Shown here: one piece after another, positions 16,594 to 24,509 of the stretch | Layout of the letters: every line of letters starts with the position of its first letter | Position numbering within the stretch: position 1 is the stretch's first letter | Source of the DNA: Nocardioides luteus | GTDB taxonomy: Bacteria; Actinomycetota; Actinomycetes; Propionibacteriales; Nocardioidaceae | Assembly: GCF_000960475.2 (NCBI RefSeq) | Contig: NZ_JZDQ02000028.1 | Location: 1-64,000, forward strand | DNA: 64,000 nt | Reading direction: 5' to 3' | Notes under the pieces: model-generated | The model's input: only the letters and a program-made list of their open reading frames with translations | Databases searched by the model: none | What the model was told of the DNA's origin: nothing | Translations under genes and position numbers: made by a program

Positions 16594-17210
16594 TGGACCT
16601 CTACGACGCCATCAACCGCCGCCGCGACACCCGCGCGGAGTTCACCGGCGAGCCGGTCGCTCCCGAGGTCCTGGAGCGGCTCCTGTCCGCTGCCCACGCC
16701 GCCCCGAGCGTCGGCATGTCGCAGCCATGGGACTTCGTGCTCGTACGCGACGCCGACCGTCTCGAGCGCTTCCACGCCCACGTCGCGACCGAGCGGGAGA
16801 CCTTCGCCGCCACCCTGTCCGGCGAGCGGGCCGAGACCTTCTCCCGGATCAAGATCGAGGGCATCCGCGAGTCCGGGCTGGGCATCGTGGTCGGCTACGA
16901 CCCGACCCGCGGCGGTCCCAACGTCCTCGGCCGCCACGCCATCGCCGACGCCGGCCTCTACTCGGTCGTCTGCGCCATCCAGAACCTCTGGCTCGCGGCC
17001 ACCGCCGAAGGCCTCGGTGTCGGCTGGGTCAGCTTCTACCGCGAGGAGTTCCTGCGGGACCTGGTCGGGATGCCCGAAGGCGTACGCCCCGTCGCCTGGC
17101 TCTGCGTCGGGCCCGTCGCCGACCTCCCCGACGTGCCCGACCTGGAGCGCTTCGGCTGGCGCCACCGCTCGCCGCTCTCGACGGTGGTCCACGAGGAGAC
17201 CTTCGGGTAG
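16593..17210 (+). CDS. bluB: 5,6-dimethylbenzimidazole synthase BluB
   Basis: Nitroreductase-fold flavoenzyme of 205 residues that breaks down FMNH2 with O2 to make 5,6-dimethylbenzimidazole, the lower ligand of cobalamin. Matching segments are RRDTRAEFTGEPV, AAHAAPSVGMSQPWDFVLV and GLGVGWVSFYREEFL. Its presence with cobT in the same window indicates that true B12, not pseudo-B12, is made. Last gene of the cobG/H operon, coupled by a TGATG overlap. A generic nitroreductase is unlikely given the BluB-specific SVGMSQPW region. Confidence 0.95.
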   Translation: MDLYDAINRRRDTRAEFTGEPVAPEVLERLLSAAHAAPSVGMSQPWDFVLVRDADRLERFHAHVATERETFAATLSGERAETFSRIKIEGIRESGLGIVVGYDPTRGGPNVLGRHAIADAGLYSVVCAIQNLWLAATAEGLGVGWVSFYREEFLRDLVGMPEGVRPVAWLCVGPVADLPDVPDLERFGWRHRSPLSTVVHEETFG

Positions 17211-17227
17211 TCCGTCAGAATCGGCGG

Positions 17228-17863
17228 GTGAAGAAGTACATCCTCTTCGACCATGATGGTGTTCTGGTGGACACCGAGCCCTGGTATTTCAGGGCCGGTG
17301 CACGAGCCTTGGCGGATATCGGCGTGACGCTGGACCAGGAGCGATACCTCCGGGACATGAGCCTGGGTCTGGGCACCTGGGAGCAGGCGCGAGCGGCCGG
17401 CGTCGACGAGCAGGTCATCACCAGGCTGCGGGAGGTTCGCGACGCCCGCTACCAGGAGTATCTGCGGACCGAGGCGATCGAGATCGAGGGCGTCGTCGAG
17501 GTGCTGGCGGAGCTGTCGGAGCACGTCCGGATGGCCATCGTGACGACGGCGAAGCGTGCGGACTTCGAGCTGATCCACGAACACCGCCGGATCAGGAGGT
17601 TCATGGACTTCGTCCTGGTCCGTGAGGACTACGAGCACTCCAAACCGCACCCGGAGCCCTATCTGACCGGCTTGAAGCGGTTCGGGGCGGCCACGGAGGA
17701 GACGCTCGTCGTCGAGGACTCGTCCCGAGGCCTGAGCTCGGCCGTCGCGGCCGGTATCGACTGCGCGGTGGTGCGCAACGACTTCACCAGCACCCAGGAC
17801 TTCTCCCGGGCCACTCACCGGATCGACAGCCTGGGGGAGCTGAGGGGCATCGTCCTCGGATGA
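17228..17863 (+). CDS. HAD-superfamily hydrolase (beta-phosphoglucomutase-like phosphatase)
   Basis: A 211-residue HAD hydrolase. Motif I is LFDHDGVLVDTEPWYF near the N-terminus, motif II is the threonine in MAIVTTAKR, and motif III/IV includes SKPHPEPYLTGLKRFG and VVEDSSRGLSSAVAAGI. It starts GTG at 17228, 17 bp after bluB, with no clear ribosome site; CAGAAT at 17216 may be a -10 of a leaderless transcript. Codon choice is somewhat less GC-biased than that of the cob genes around it, and no known cobalamin step needs it, so it may be a later insertion. Substrate unknown. Confidence 0.8.
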   Translation: MKKYILFDHDGVLVDTEPWYFRAGARALADIGVTLDQERYLRDMSLGLGTWEQARAAGVDEQVITRLREVRDARYQEYLRTEAIEIEGVVEVLAELSEHVRMAIVTTAKRADFELIHEHRRIRRFMDFVLVREDYEHSKPHPEPYLTGLKRFGAATEETLVVEDSSRGLSSAVAAGIDCAVVRNDFTSTQDFSRATHRIDSLGELRGIVLG

Positions 17864-17872
17864 GATGCGGAG

Positions 17873-17931
17873 CTTTTACTAGACGATGACACCTTGTGAG
17901 TGCTTCACAAGGTGTCATCGTCTAGTAAAAG
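17873..17931. terminator. Perfect 27-bp AT-rich palindrome between convergent genes
   Basis: Left arm 17873-17899 and right arm 17905-17931 are exact reverse complements over 27 bases (starting CTTTTACTAGACGATGACAC), with the 5-base loop GTGCT. The arms are about 41% GC in a genome near 70%. It separates the convergent HAD gene and cobL and contains the cobL stop codon. It probably acts as a two-way terminator, but no U-run follows the stem in either direction, so another origin, such as an insertion scar, is possible. Confidence 0.6.
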
Positions 17932-19112
17932 GCGCGCTGAAGCGTCCACTGCACGACCGTGCGCTGGGGTGCCCAGCCGCGGAAGGTGCCGATCATGTCG
18001 ACGGACTCGACCGAGATCCGGGTCAGCTCGCCGCCCAGCTCGGCATGCTGTCGCGCCAGGAGCTGCTCGGTCTCCAGGGTGACGCCGTGGACGACGAGGC
18101 GGCCTCCGGGGCGGAGGGCGGCGAGGCAGGTGTCGAGCACGCCGGGGCGGGTCGCGCCGCCGCCGATGAAGATCGCATCCGGAGCCGCGAGGCCGGCCAG
18201 GGCGTCGGGTGCACGGCCCTCGACCACGCGCAGTCCCGGGACCCCGAGTCGGGTGGCGTTGCGGGCGATCCTGGCGGCCCGCTCGGCGTTGCCCTCGATG
18301 GCGGTCGTGGTGCAGGTCGGGTGCGCCCGCATCCATTCGATCCCGACCGAGCCGGCACCGGCGCCCACGTCCCACAGGTGCGCCCCGGGCGTGGGTGCCA
18401 GCCGTGCCAGCGCCGAGGCCCGCAGGTCGCGCTTGGTCAGCTGGCCGTCGTTCTCGAAGACGTCGTCGGGCAGGCCGGCGGCCCAGCCGCGAGCGGGTAC
18501 GCCGACGCACTCGATCGCCACGATGTTGAGGCGTGGCGACTCGCCGGCCCAGGACGAGGCCGTCCCGGTCCGTGCGCTCTCGGTCTCCGCCCCCAGCTCG
18601 CCCAGCACGGTCATCGTCGATGCGCCGAACCCGGTCGTGACCAGCAGGTTCGCGACCGACGCGGCCGTCGACTCGTCGGCGGAGAGCGCCAGGATCCGGC
18701 GGCCGGGGGCGAGCTCGCGGGCGACCAGCGCCACGTCGCGGCCGACCAGGCTGACGGCCACGCACGACTCGGCCGGCCAGCCCATCCGGGCGCGGGCGAG
18801 GGCGACGGAGGAGACGGCGGGCTCGATGCGTACGTTCTCCCGGCCGAGGAGCGAGATCAGGGTCGTGCCGATGCCGGAGACCAGCGGGTCACCCGAAGCC
18901 AGGGCGACCGCGTCCCCGATGCCGTCGAGCAGCGCCGGCAGGCCCTCGCGCAGCGGCGACGGCCAGGGCTCGCGCCGCTGGCCGGGGACGTCCGGGACGA
19001 GGTCGAGATGACGCTTGCCGCCGAGGAGGACCGGGGACTCCCGGATCAGCTGCTGGTGACGTACGGGAATCTCGTCCCACCCTCCGGCACCGATGCCCAC
19101 CACGACGATCAT
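17922..19112 (-). CDS. cobL: Precorrin-6Y C5,15-methyltransferase (decarboxylating) CobL
   Basis: Bifunctional CbiE-CbiT enzyme of 396 residues. The N-terminal CbiE half (MIVVVGIGAGGWDEIPV, LLGGKRHLDLVP, ALASGDPLVSGIG) methylates C5. The C-terminal CbiT half (GAHLWDVGAGAGSVGIEW, AIEGNAERAARIARNA, IFIGGGATRPGVLDTC) methylates C15 with decarboxylation at C12. The start is ATG 19112; longer in-frame starts would run into the divergent riboswitch region and give no family match. Transcribed opposite to chlI/D, with the two 5' ends only about 30 bp from the riboswitch. Confidence 0.95.
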   Translation of the reverse strand: MIVVVGIGAGGWDEIPVRHQQLIRESPVLLGGKRHLDLVPDVPGQRREPWPSPLREGLPALLDGIGDAVALASGDPLVSGIGTTLISLLGRENVRIEPAVSSVALARARMGWPAESCVAVSLVGRDVALVARELAPGRRILALSADESTAASVANLLVTTGFGASTMTVLGELGAETESARTGTASSWAGESPRLNIVAIECVGVPARGWAAGLPDDVFENDGQLTKRDLRASALARLAPTPGAHLWDVGAGAGSVGIEWMRAHPTCTTTAIEGNAERAARIARNATRLGVPGLRVVEGRAPDALAGLAAPDAIFIGGGATRPGVLDTCLAALRPGGRLVVHGVTLETEQLLARQHAELGGELTRISVESVDMIGTFRGWAPQRTVVQWTLQRAFY

Positions 19113-19140
19113 GAGGCCAGACGCTACAGTGACCGCACAG

Positions 19141-19260
19141 GCGCGAGGTGCCCCGACTGGGGAGAATCTGGGAAGCCGGTGGGAATCCGGCACAGGCCCG
19201 CTGCGGTGAATCGAGCCCCACACGGGGGACTCGACAAGTCCGAAGACCGGCCCCGCGTCC
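19141..19260 (+). promoter_or_regulatory. Adenosylcobalamin riboswitch upstream of the chlI/D-cobO-cobB/C-cobD operon
   Basis: Core segments are GGGAAGCCGGTGGGAATCC then GGCACAGGCCCGCTGCGGT and a B12-box-like end GACAAGTCCGAAGACCGG. A -10-like TACAGT is at 19125-19130. The ribosome site of chlI/D (GGGAGCGGGAG, about 19278-19288) lies just downstream, so control could act on translation. Confidence 0.9.
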
Positions 19261-19294
19261 AACCATCCAACGCGATAGGGAGCGGGAGCCTCTC

Positions 19295-21376
19295 ATGCCG
19301 GTGCACTACCCATTTTCTGCCGTCCTCGGCTGCCAGGCAGATGACCTCGACGACATGGGCCTCGCGCTCGTGCTCACCACGATCTCCCCGGAGATCGGCG
19401 GGGTACTGGTCCGTGGCGAGAAGGGGACCGCGAAGTCGACGGCCGTACGCGGCCTGGCAGCCGTGCTGCCCTCGATCTCCGTCTACGCGGGGGACCGGTT
19501 CTCGATCGACCCCGCCGACCCGTCCGCGGAGTCGCCCGACGGGCCCTTCGGGTCCGCGGCCGTCGTGGAGAGCCGGCCGGTGCGGCTGGTCGAGCTCCCG
19601 GTCGGTGCCACCGAGGACCGGGTCGTCGGCTCGCTCCACCTGGAGAGCGCACTCTCGCGCGGTGCGGTCGAGTTCGAGCCGGGGCTGCTCGCCCGGGCCC
19701 ACCGCGGCCTGCTCTACGTCGACGAGGTCAACCTGCTCCACGACCACCTGGTCGACCTGCTCCTGGACGCGGCCGCGATGGGCCGGGTCTCGGTCGAACG
19801 CGACGGGGTCTCGGTCGAGCACGCCGCCCGGTTCGTGCTGATCGGCACCATGAATCCCGAGGAGGGCGAGCTGCGCCCGCAGCTGCTGGATCGCTTCGGG
19901 CTCACCGTCGAGGTCGCTGCGCCTCGTGATCCCTCCCTGCGAGCCGAGGTCGTACGCCGCCGGATGGCCTTCGACCTGGACGCCCCCGCGTTCGTCGAGC
20001 GCTACGTGGCCGCCGAGCGGGACCTGACCGCACGGATCTCCGCCGCTCGCGCCCTGGTCGGGAAGGTCCGGCTCACCGCGCCGGGCCTGCTCAAGATCGC
20101 CGAGGTCTGCGCTGCGTTCGAGGTCGACGGGCTGCGTGCCGACATCGTCACCGCCCGCACCGCGGTCGCCCACGCCGCCTGGGCCGGTCGCTCCGAGGTC
20201 ACCCGCGCCGACATCCGCCGCGCCGCCCTGCTCGCGCTGCCCCACCGCCGCCGTCGCAACCCCTTCGACGCTCCGGGTCTCGACGAGGACCTGCTCGACC
20301 GCATCCTCGGCGACGAGGAGCTGCCGCCGGAGCCTCCGGAGGGTGGGCCTTCGGATGGCTCGGACAGCGAAGACTCTGTTGGTCCCGACACGCCTCCGCC
20401 TAGCGGCTCCGGCGGCTCGACCGACGCGGAACCCCCGTCGGTCGAGCCCGCGAGCGAAGCGAGCGGTGTCGAGACCAACACAGCCGATGACGCACCCGAC
20501 CAGGCCCAGTCTCCTTCCGGTGTCGCACCCGAGTCCGTCACCGCCGCCGCCCCGGCCTACCGCCCCCGCCTCCTGACCGTCACCGGCCTCGGCACCGGCC
20601 GCACCGGCGGTCGCAGCAAGGCGATCGGCAGCAGCGGCCGCCGGATCGGGGCGAACACCAGCACCCGTGGCTCGCTCCATCTCGTCGAGACGCTCAAGGC
20701 GGCCGCGGGCAAGCAGGCCGCCCGCCCACGTACGTCTGCGAAGGTCGAGCTGCGGATCGAGGACCTGCGGACCGCGGTCCGCGAGGGTCGCGAGGCCAAC
20801 CTGGTGCTCTTCTGCGTGGACGCCTCCGGGTCGATGGCCGCGCGCAAGCGGATGGCGCAGGTGAAGGCCGCGGTCCTCTCGCTGCTCCTCGACGCCTACC
20901 GGCGCCGCGACAAGGTCGGGATGATCACCTTCCGCGGCGAGGGCGCCGAGCTGGTGCTGCCCCCGACCGGCTCGGTCGACCTCGCGGCCGCACGTCTGGA
21001 CGAGGTGCCCGCCGGAGGCCGTACGCCGCTGGCCGAAGGCCTCCTCGAGGCCGCCCGGGTGCTGCAGCGCGAGCACCTGCGCGACCCCGACCTGCGCCCG
21101 CTGCTGGTGGTCGTCACCGACGGTCGCGCGAACTCCAAGGCTCACGGCAAGGAGGCGGTGCGGCGCTCGCAGCAGGCCGCCGCGTACGTCGCCGGTCTGG
21201 GCGTCACCACCGTCGTCATCGACTCCGAGAGCGGGCCGATGCGGCTCGGGCTGGCCCGTCAGCTGGCCGAGCACCTTGGCGCCGAGCACGTACCGGTCGC
21301 CGAGGTGAGCGCCGAGGCGCTGACGTCGGCCGTGCACGGCTTCACCGGATCCACCATGGGAAGGGGCGCTGCCTGA
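19295..21376 (+). CDS. chlD: Fused ChlI-ChlD type chelatase subunit (cobaltochelatase partner of CobN)
   Basis: A 693-residue AAA+/VWA protein. The ChlI-like ATPase domain occupies about residues 1-340 (Walker A GEKGTAKST, Walker B LLYVDEVNLLHDHL, sensor MNPEEGELRPQLLDR). A low-complexity acidic/proline linker follows at about 343-480, and a VWA domain with the MIDAS motif DASGSM near residue 506. With CobN it forms the ATP-dependent chelatase that inserts cobalt into hydrogenobyrinate a,c-diamide. Separate CobS and CobT chelatase subunits are not seen, which fits the actinobacterial CobN/ChlI/ChlD type. Two copies of a palindromic repeat encode part of the linker. Confidence 0.88.
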   Translation: MPVHYPFSAVLGCQADDLDDMGLALVLTTISPEIGGVLVRGEKGTAKSTAVRGLAAVLPSISVYAGDRFSIDPADPSAESPDGPFGSAAVVESRPVRLVELPVGATEDRVVGSLHLESALSRGAVEFEPGLLARAHRGLLYVDEVNLLHDHLVDLLLDAAAMGRVSVERDGVSVEHAARFVLIGTMNPEEGELRPQLLDRFGLTVEVAAPRDPSLRAEVVRRRMAFDLDAPAFVERYVAAERDLTARISAARALVGKVRLTAPGLLKIAEVCAAFEVDGLRADIVTARTAVAHAAWAGRSEVTRADIRRAALLALPHRRRRNPFDAPGLDEDLLDRILGDEELPPEPPEGGPSDGSDSEDSVGPDTPPPSGSGGSTDAEPPSVEPASEASGVETNTADDAPDQAQSPSGVAPESVTAAAPAYRPRLLTVTGLGTGRTGGRSKAIGSSGRRIGANTSTRGSLHLVETLKAAAGKQAARPRTSAKVELRIEDLRTAVREGREANLVLFCVDASGSMAARKRMAQVKAAVLSLLLDAYRRRDKVGMITFRGEGAELVLPPTGSVDLAAARLDEVPAGGRTPLAEGLLEAARVLQREHLRDPDLRPLLVVVTDGRANSKAHGKEAVRRSQQAAAYVAGLGVTTVVIDSESGPMRLGLARQLAEHLGAEHVPVAEVSAEALTSAVHGFTGSTMGRGAA
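20377..20483. repeat. Pair of inverted palindromic elements in the ChlI-ChlD linker
   Basis: The first unit starts TGTTGGTCCCGACACGCC and ends GGCTCGACC; the second starts GGTCGAGCCCGCGAGCG and ends GTGTCGAGACCAACACAG. The second is an opposite-orientation relative of the first. Both read through in frame (residues about 361-396, VGPDTPPPSGSGGST and VEPASEASGVETNTA). The same pair, in the other order, occurs at 23340-23461. Confidence 0.8.
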
Positions 21377-21990
21377 TGCCGAAGGGACAGCCGCTGAACG
21401 TACCCGACGACGGGCTCACCACCCGCCAGCGCCGCAACCGGCCGCTGGTGATGGTCCACACCGGTCCTGGCAAGGGCAAGTCGACCGCGGCCTTCGGTCT
21501 CGCGCTGCGCGGCTGGAACCAGGGCTGGCGGATCGGGGTCTTCCAGTTCGTGAAGTCGGCCAAGTGGCGCATCGGCGAGCAGACGGTCTTGGAGCGGCTC
21601 GGGCAGCTGCACGAGGAGACCGGCGAGGGCGGGCCGGTCGACTGGCACAAGATGGGCTCCGGTTGGTCCTGGAGCCGCAAGCAGGGTGAGGCCGAGGACC
21701 ACGCCGCGGCCGCCGCCGAGGGCTGGGCCGAGATCAAGCGGTGCCTGGCCGACGAGCGCTACGACCTGCTGGTCCTCGACGAGTTCACCTACCCGATCAA
21801 GTGGGGCTGGGTCGACGCCGAAGAGGTCGCGTCGGTGCTCGCCGAGCGACCGGGACGCCAGCACGTCGTGATCACCGGCCGCGACGCCGACCCGGCGCTG
21901 CTCGAGGTCGCCGACCTGGTCACCGAGATGACGAAGATCAAGCACCCGATGGACGCCGGCCAGAAGGGCCAGAAGGGCATCGAATGGTGA
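21376..21990 (+). CDS. cobO: Cob(I)yrinic acid a,c-diamide adenosyltransferase CobO
   Basis: BtuR/CobO-family enzyme of 204 residues that transfers the 5'-deoxyadenosyl group from ATP to reduced corrinoid. The P-loop is VHTGPGKGKSTAAFGLALR; the family segment LVLDEFTYPIKWGW and the C-terminal VTEMTKIKHPMDAGQKGQKG are visible. It overlaps chlI/D (TGATG) and cobB-cobC. Confidence 0.95.
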   Translation: MPKGQPLNVPDDGLTTRQRRNRPLVMVHTGPGKGKSTAAFGLALRGWNQGWRIGVFQFVKSAKWRIGEQTVLERLGQLHEETGEGGPVDWHKMGSGWSWSRKQGEAEDHAAAAAEGWAEIKRCLADERYDLLVLDEFTYPIKWGWVDAEEVASVLAERPGRQHVVITGRDADPALLEVADLVTEMTKIKHPMDAGQKGQKGIEW

Positions 21991-24509
21991 CCCTGCCCCG
22001 GCTGGTGGTCGCGGCTCCCTCGACGGGTTCGGGGAAGACGACGATCGCGACCGGGCTGATGGCCGCGCTGCGCGCTTCCGGGATGACCGTGAGCGGGCAC
22101 AAGGTCGGACCGGACTACATCGACCCCGGCTACCACGCGCTCGCCACCGGACGTCCGGGCCGCAACCTCGACCCGCACCTGGTCGGTGTCGAACGGGTGG
22201 TGCCGCTGCTGCTCCACGGCGCCGCCGGGGCCGACGTGGCGGTCGTCGAGGGCGTCATGGGCCTCTACGACGGCCGCCTCGGCACCGACGGCTTCGCCTC
22301 CACCAGCCACGTCGCGGCCCTGACCTCCTCGCCGGTGGTCCTCGTCCTCGACGTCGCCCGGCTGTCCCGCTCCGCTGCCGCGATCGCCGCGGGGATGGCG
22401 GCCTTCGACCCGTCCGTACGCATCGGGGGAGTAGTCCTCAACCGCTGCTCGCCCGGCCGCAACGCCGACGAGATCCGGCGCGGGCTGGAGCAGGTCGGGC
22501 TGCCGGTCCTGGGCATGCTCCCGCGGGACGAGTCGCTCGCCTCCCCGTCGCGTCACCTGGGCCTCGTACCCGTCGCCGAGCGCGACGAGTCCGTCGCGCT
22601 GATCGAGCGCCTGGGGGAGCAGGTCGCCGCCCACCTCGACCTCGCGGCGCTCCTCGACGTCGCCCGCGCGGCCCCCGACCTCGGCGACGTCGCCTGGGAC
22701 CCGACCCGGGAGCTGGAGACCGGCTCCTCGCCGGATCGGGAGCGCCCGGTGGTGGCCGTCGCCGGCGGCAGGGCGTTCACCTTCCGCTACCCCGAGACCG
22801 AGGAGCTCCTGGAGGCGGCGGGCTGCGACGTACGCTCCTTCGACCCGCTCACCGATCCCGCGCTCCCCGAGGGCACCAGAGGGATCTACCTCGGCGGTGG
22901 GTTCCCCGAGATGTACGCCGCCGAGCTCGCCGCCAACACGAGCCTCCTGCGCGACCTGAGGGCCGCCGTCGAGGCCGGGATCCCGACGGTGGCCGAGTGC
23001 GCCGGGCTCCTCTACCTGGCCGAGTCGCTCGACGGCGTACCCATGGCCGGCGCCATCCCCGCCCGAGCCGCCATGAGCGAGCGCCTGACCCTGCGCTACC
23101 CGGTCGCCACCGCCGTCTCCGACTCCCTCCTCACCCGCGCCGGCGAGCAGGTCACCGGCCACGAGTTCCACCGCACCACCACCTCGCCCCCGGCGGGGAC
23201 CCAGGCGGCGTGGACCGTCGACGAGATGCCGACCGGCTTCAGCAGCGACACCGTCCACGCGTCCTACCTCCACGTGCACTGGGCCGGCCATCCGCACCTG
23301 GCCCGCCGCTTCGCCGAATCCGTCGGTCGGGCCGCCCCCGTCGGTCGAGCCGCGAGCGCTAGCGAGCGTGTCGAGACCAACACAGTCGAATCGAGCGCGA
23401 CAGCGAACCGTGTTGGTCTCGACACGCCTCCGCCTAGCGGCTCCGGCGGCTCGACCAGCGGGGAATCCGGCTCGACCAGAGGTAAGGACGGCACAGTCGG
23501 CGATCCGCTGCGGCATCACGGCGACGTCGAGGTGGGCGATGGGCTGCTCGACTTCGCGGTGAACGTCTACCCGGACCCGCGGCCGGAGTGGCTGGACGAG
23601 GCACTCCGCGACTCGCTCGCACCGACCGCCTACCCCGACGAGGAGCCGGCTCGGGCGGCGCTGGCCAAGCACCACGGCCGCGAGCGGAGCGAGGTGCTCC
23701 CGACGGCCGGGGCCGCCGAGGCGTTCACGCTGGTCGCGCGGGCCAGGACGTGGCGAAAGCCGGTCGTGGTCCATCCGCAGTTCACCGAGCCCCACGCCGC
23801 GCTCGAGCAGGCCGGCCATGCGGTCACCGAGGTCCGCCTCCGCGCCGAGGACGGGTTCACCCTCGACCCGGCTGCGGTGCCCGCCGACGCGGACCTGGTC
23901 GTCGTCGGCAACCCGACCAACCCCACCGGCGTACTCCACCCGGCCGCCACCCTCCGCGCCCTCCTCCGCCCCGGCCGCCTGGTCGTGGTCGACGAGGCGT
24001 TCATGGACGCGGTACCGGGCGAGCCGGAGACCCTCACCGGCGAGCACGCCGAGGGTCTGCTGGTGATCCGCAGCCTCACCAAGCACTGGTCGATCCCGGG
24101 GGTCAGGGCCGGCTATGTCGTCGGCGACGCCACCGCGATCAGCGACCTCGAGGCCGTACGCACGCCGTGGTCCGTCTCGGCCACCGCCGCCGCTGCGATG
24201 CTCGCCTGCGCCACCGAGCGCGCGAGCGCCGAGGCCCGCGAGCGCGCCGAGCGGATCGCCGTGTGGAGGGACCACCTCGAGGCCGGCCTGCGCGAGCAGC
24301 AGATCGAGTACGTCCCCTCGACCGCCTCCTTCGTCCTGGCCCGCCCGGGCGCCGGAGTCCGTGAGACCCTGCGCGAGCAGGGCATCGCCGTACGCCGCGC
24401 CGACACCTTCCCGGGTCTCGGCCCGGACTGGGTGCGGATCGCAGTACGCCCCGAGGATCCGACCGACCAGCTCCTGGCCGCCCTGCGCCGGACCGGGGGA
24501 GACCGGTGA
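21984..24509 (+). CDS. cobBC: CobB-CobC fusion: cobyrinate a,c-diamide synthase / threonine-phosphate decarboxylase-like aminotransferase
   Basis: An 841-residue two-domain protein. Residues 1 to about 445 are CobB/CbiA: P-loop APSTGSGKTTIATGLMAAL, GHKVGPDYIDPGYH, and a class I glutamine amidotransferase domain with the nucleophile in AECAGLLYL. Residues about 505-841 are a PLP-dependent class I/II aminotransferase of the CobC/CobD type (NPTNPTGVLHPA, PLP lysine in SLTKHWSIPGVRAGY), expected to make (R)-1-amino-2-propanol phosphate. Between them is a repeat-derived linker (about 450-500). The fusion joins two non-consecutive steps. Start ATG 21984, overlapping cobO; ends in a GTGA overlap with cobD. 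Confidence 0.92.
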   Translation: MVTLPRLVVAAPSTGSGKTTIATGLMAALRASGMTVSGHKVGPDYIDPGYHALATGRPGRNLDPHLVGVERVVPLLLHGAAGADVAVVEGVMGLYDGRLGTDGFASTSHVAALTSSPVVLVLDVARLSRSAAAIAAGMAAFDPSVRIGGVVLNRCSPGRNADEIRRGLEQVGLPVLGMLPRDESLASPSRHLGLVPVAERDESVALIERLGEQVAAHLDLAALLDVARAAPDLGDVAWDPTRELETGSSPDRERPVVAVAGGRAFTFRYPETEELLEAAGCDVRSFDPLTDPALPEGTRGIYLGGGFPEMYAAELAANTSLLRDLRAAVEAGIPTVAECAGLLYLAESLDGVPMAGAIPARAAMSERLTLRYPVATAVSDSLLTRAGEQVTGHEFHRTTTSPPAGTQAAWTVDEMPTGFSSDTVHASYLHVHWAGHPHLARRFAESVGRAAPVGRAASASERVETNTVESSATANRVGLDTPPPSGSGGSTSGESGSTRGKDGTVGDPLRHHGDVEVGDGLLDFAVNVYPDPRPEWLDEALRDSLAPTAYPDEEPARAALAKHHGRERSEVLPTAGAAEAFTLVARARTWRKPVVVHPQFTEPHAALEQAGHAVTEVRLRAEDGFTLDPAAVPADADLVVVGNPTNPTGVLHPAATLRALLRPGRLVVVDEAFMDAVPGEPETLTGEHAEGLLVIRSLTKHWSIPGVRAGYVVGDATAISDLEAVRTPWSVSATAAAAMLACATERASAEARERAERIAVWRDHLEAGLREQQIEYVPSTASFVLARPGAGVRETLREQGIAVRRADTFPGLGPDWVRIAVRPEDPTDQLLAALRRTGGDR
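23340..23461. repeat. Pair of inverted palindromic elements in the CobB-CobC linker
   Basis: The first unit runs GTCGGTCGAGCCGCGAGCG to GTGTCGAGACCAACACAG, the second TGTTGGTCTCGACACGCC to GGCTCGACCAGCGG. They match the two units in chlI/D almost base for base but stand in reversed order. They are translated (VGRAASASERVETNTV and VGLDTPPPSGSGGST) and form most of the interdomain linker. Confidence 0.8.

Noticed and set aside
17886..19841. A 651-codon plus-strand frame across cobL and the riboswitch
   Set aside because: It crosses the palindrome, the cobL antisense strand and a riboswitch, then runs out of frame through chlI/D. No plausible protein.
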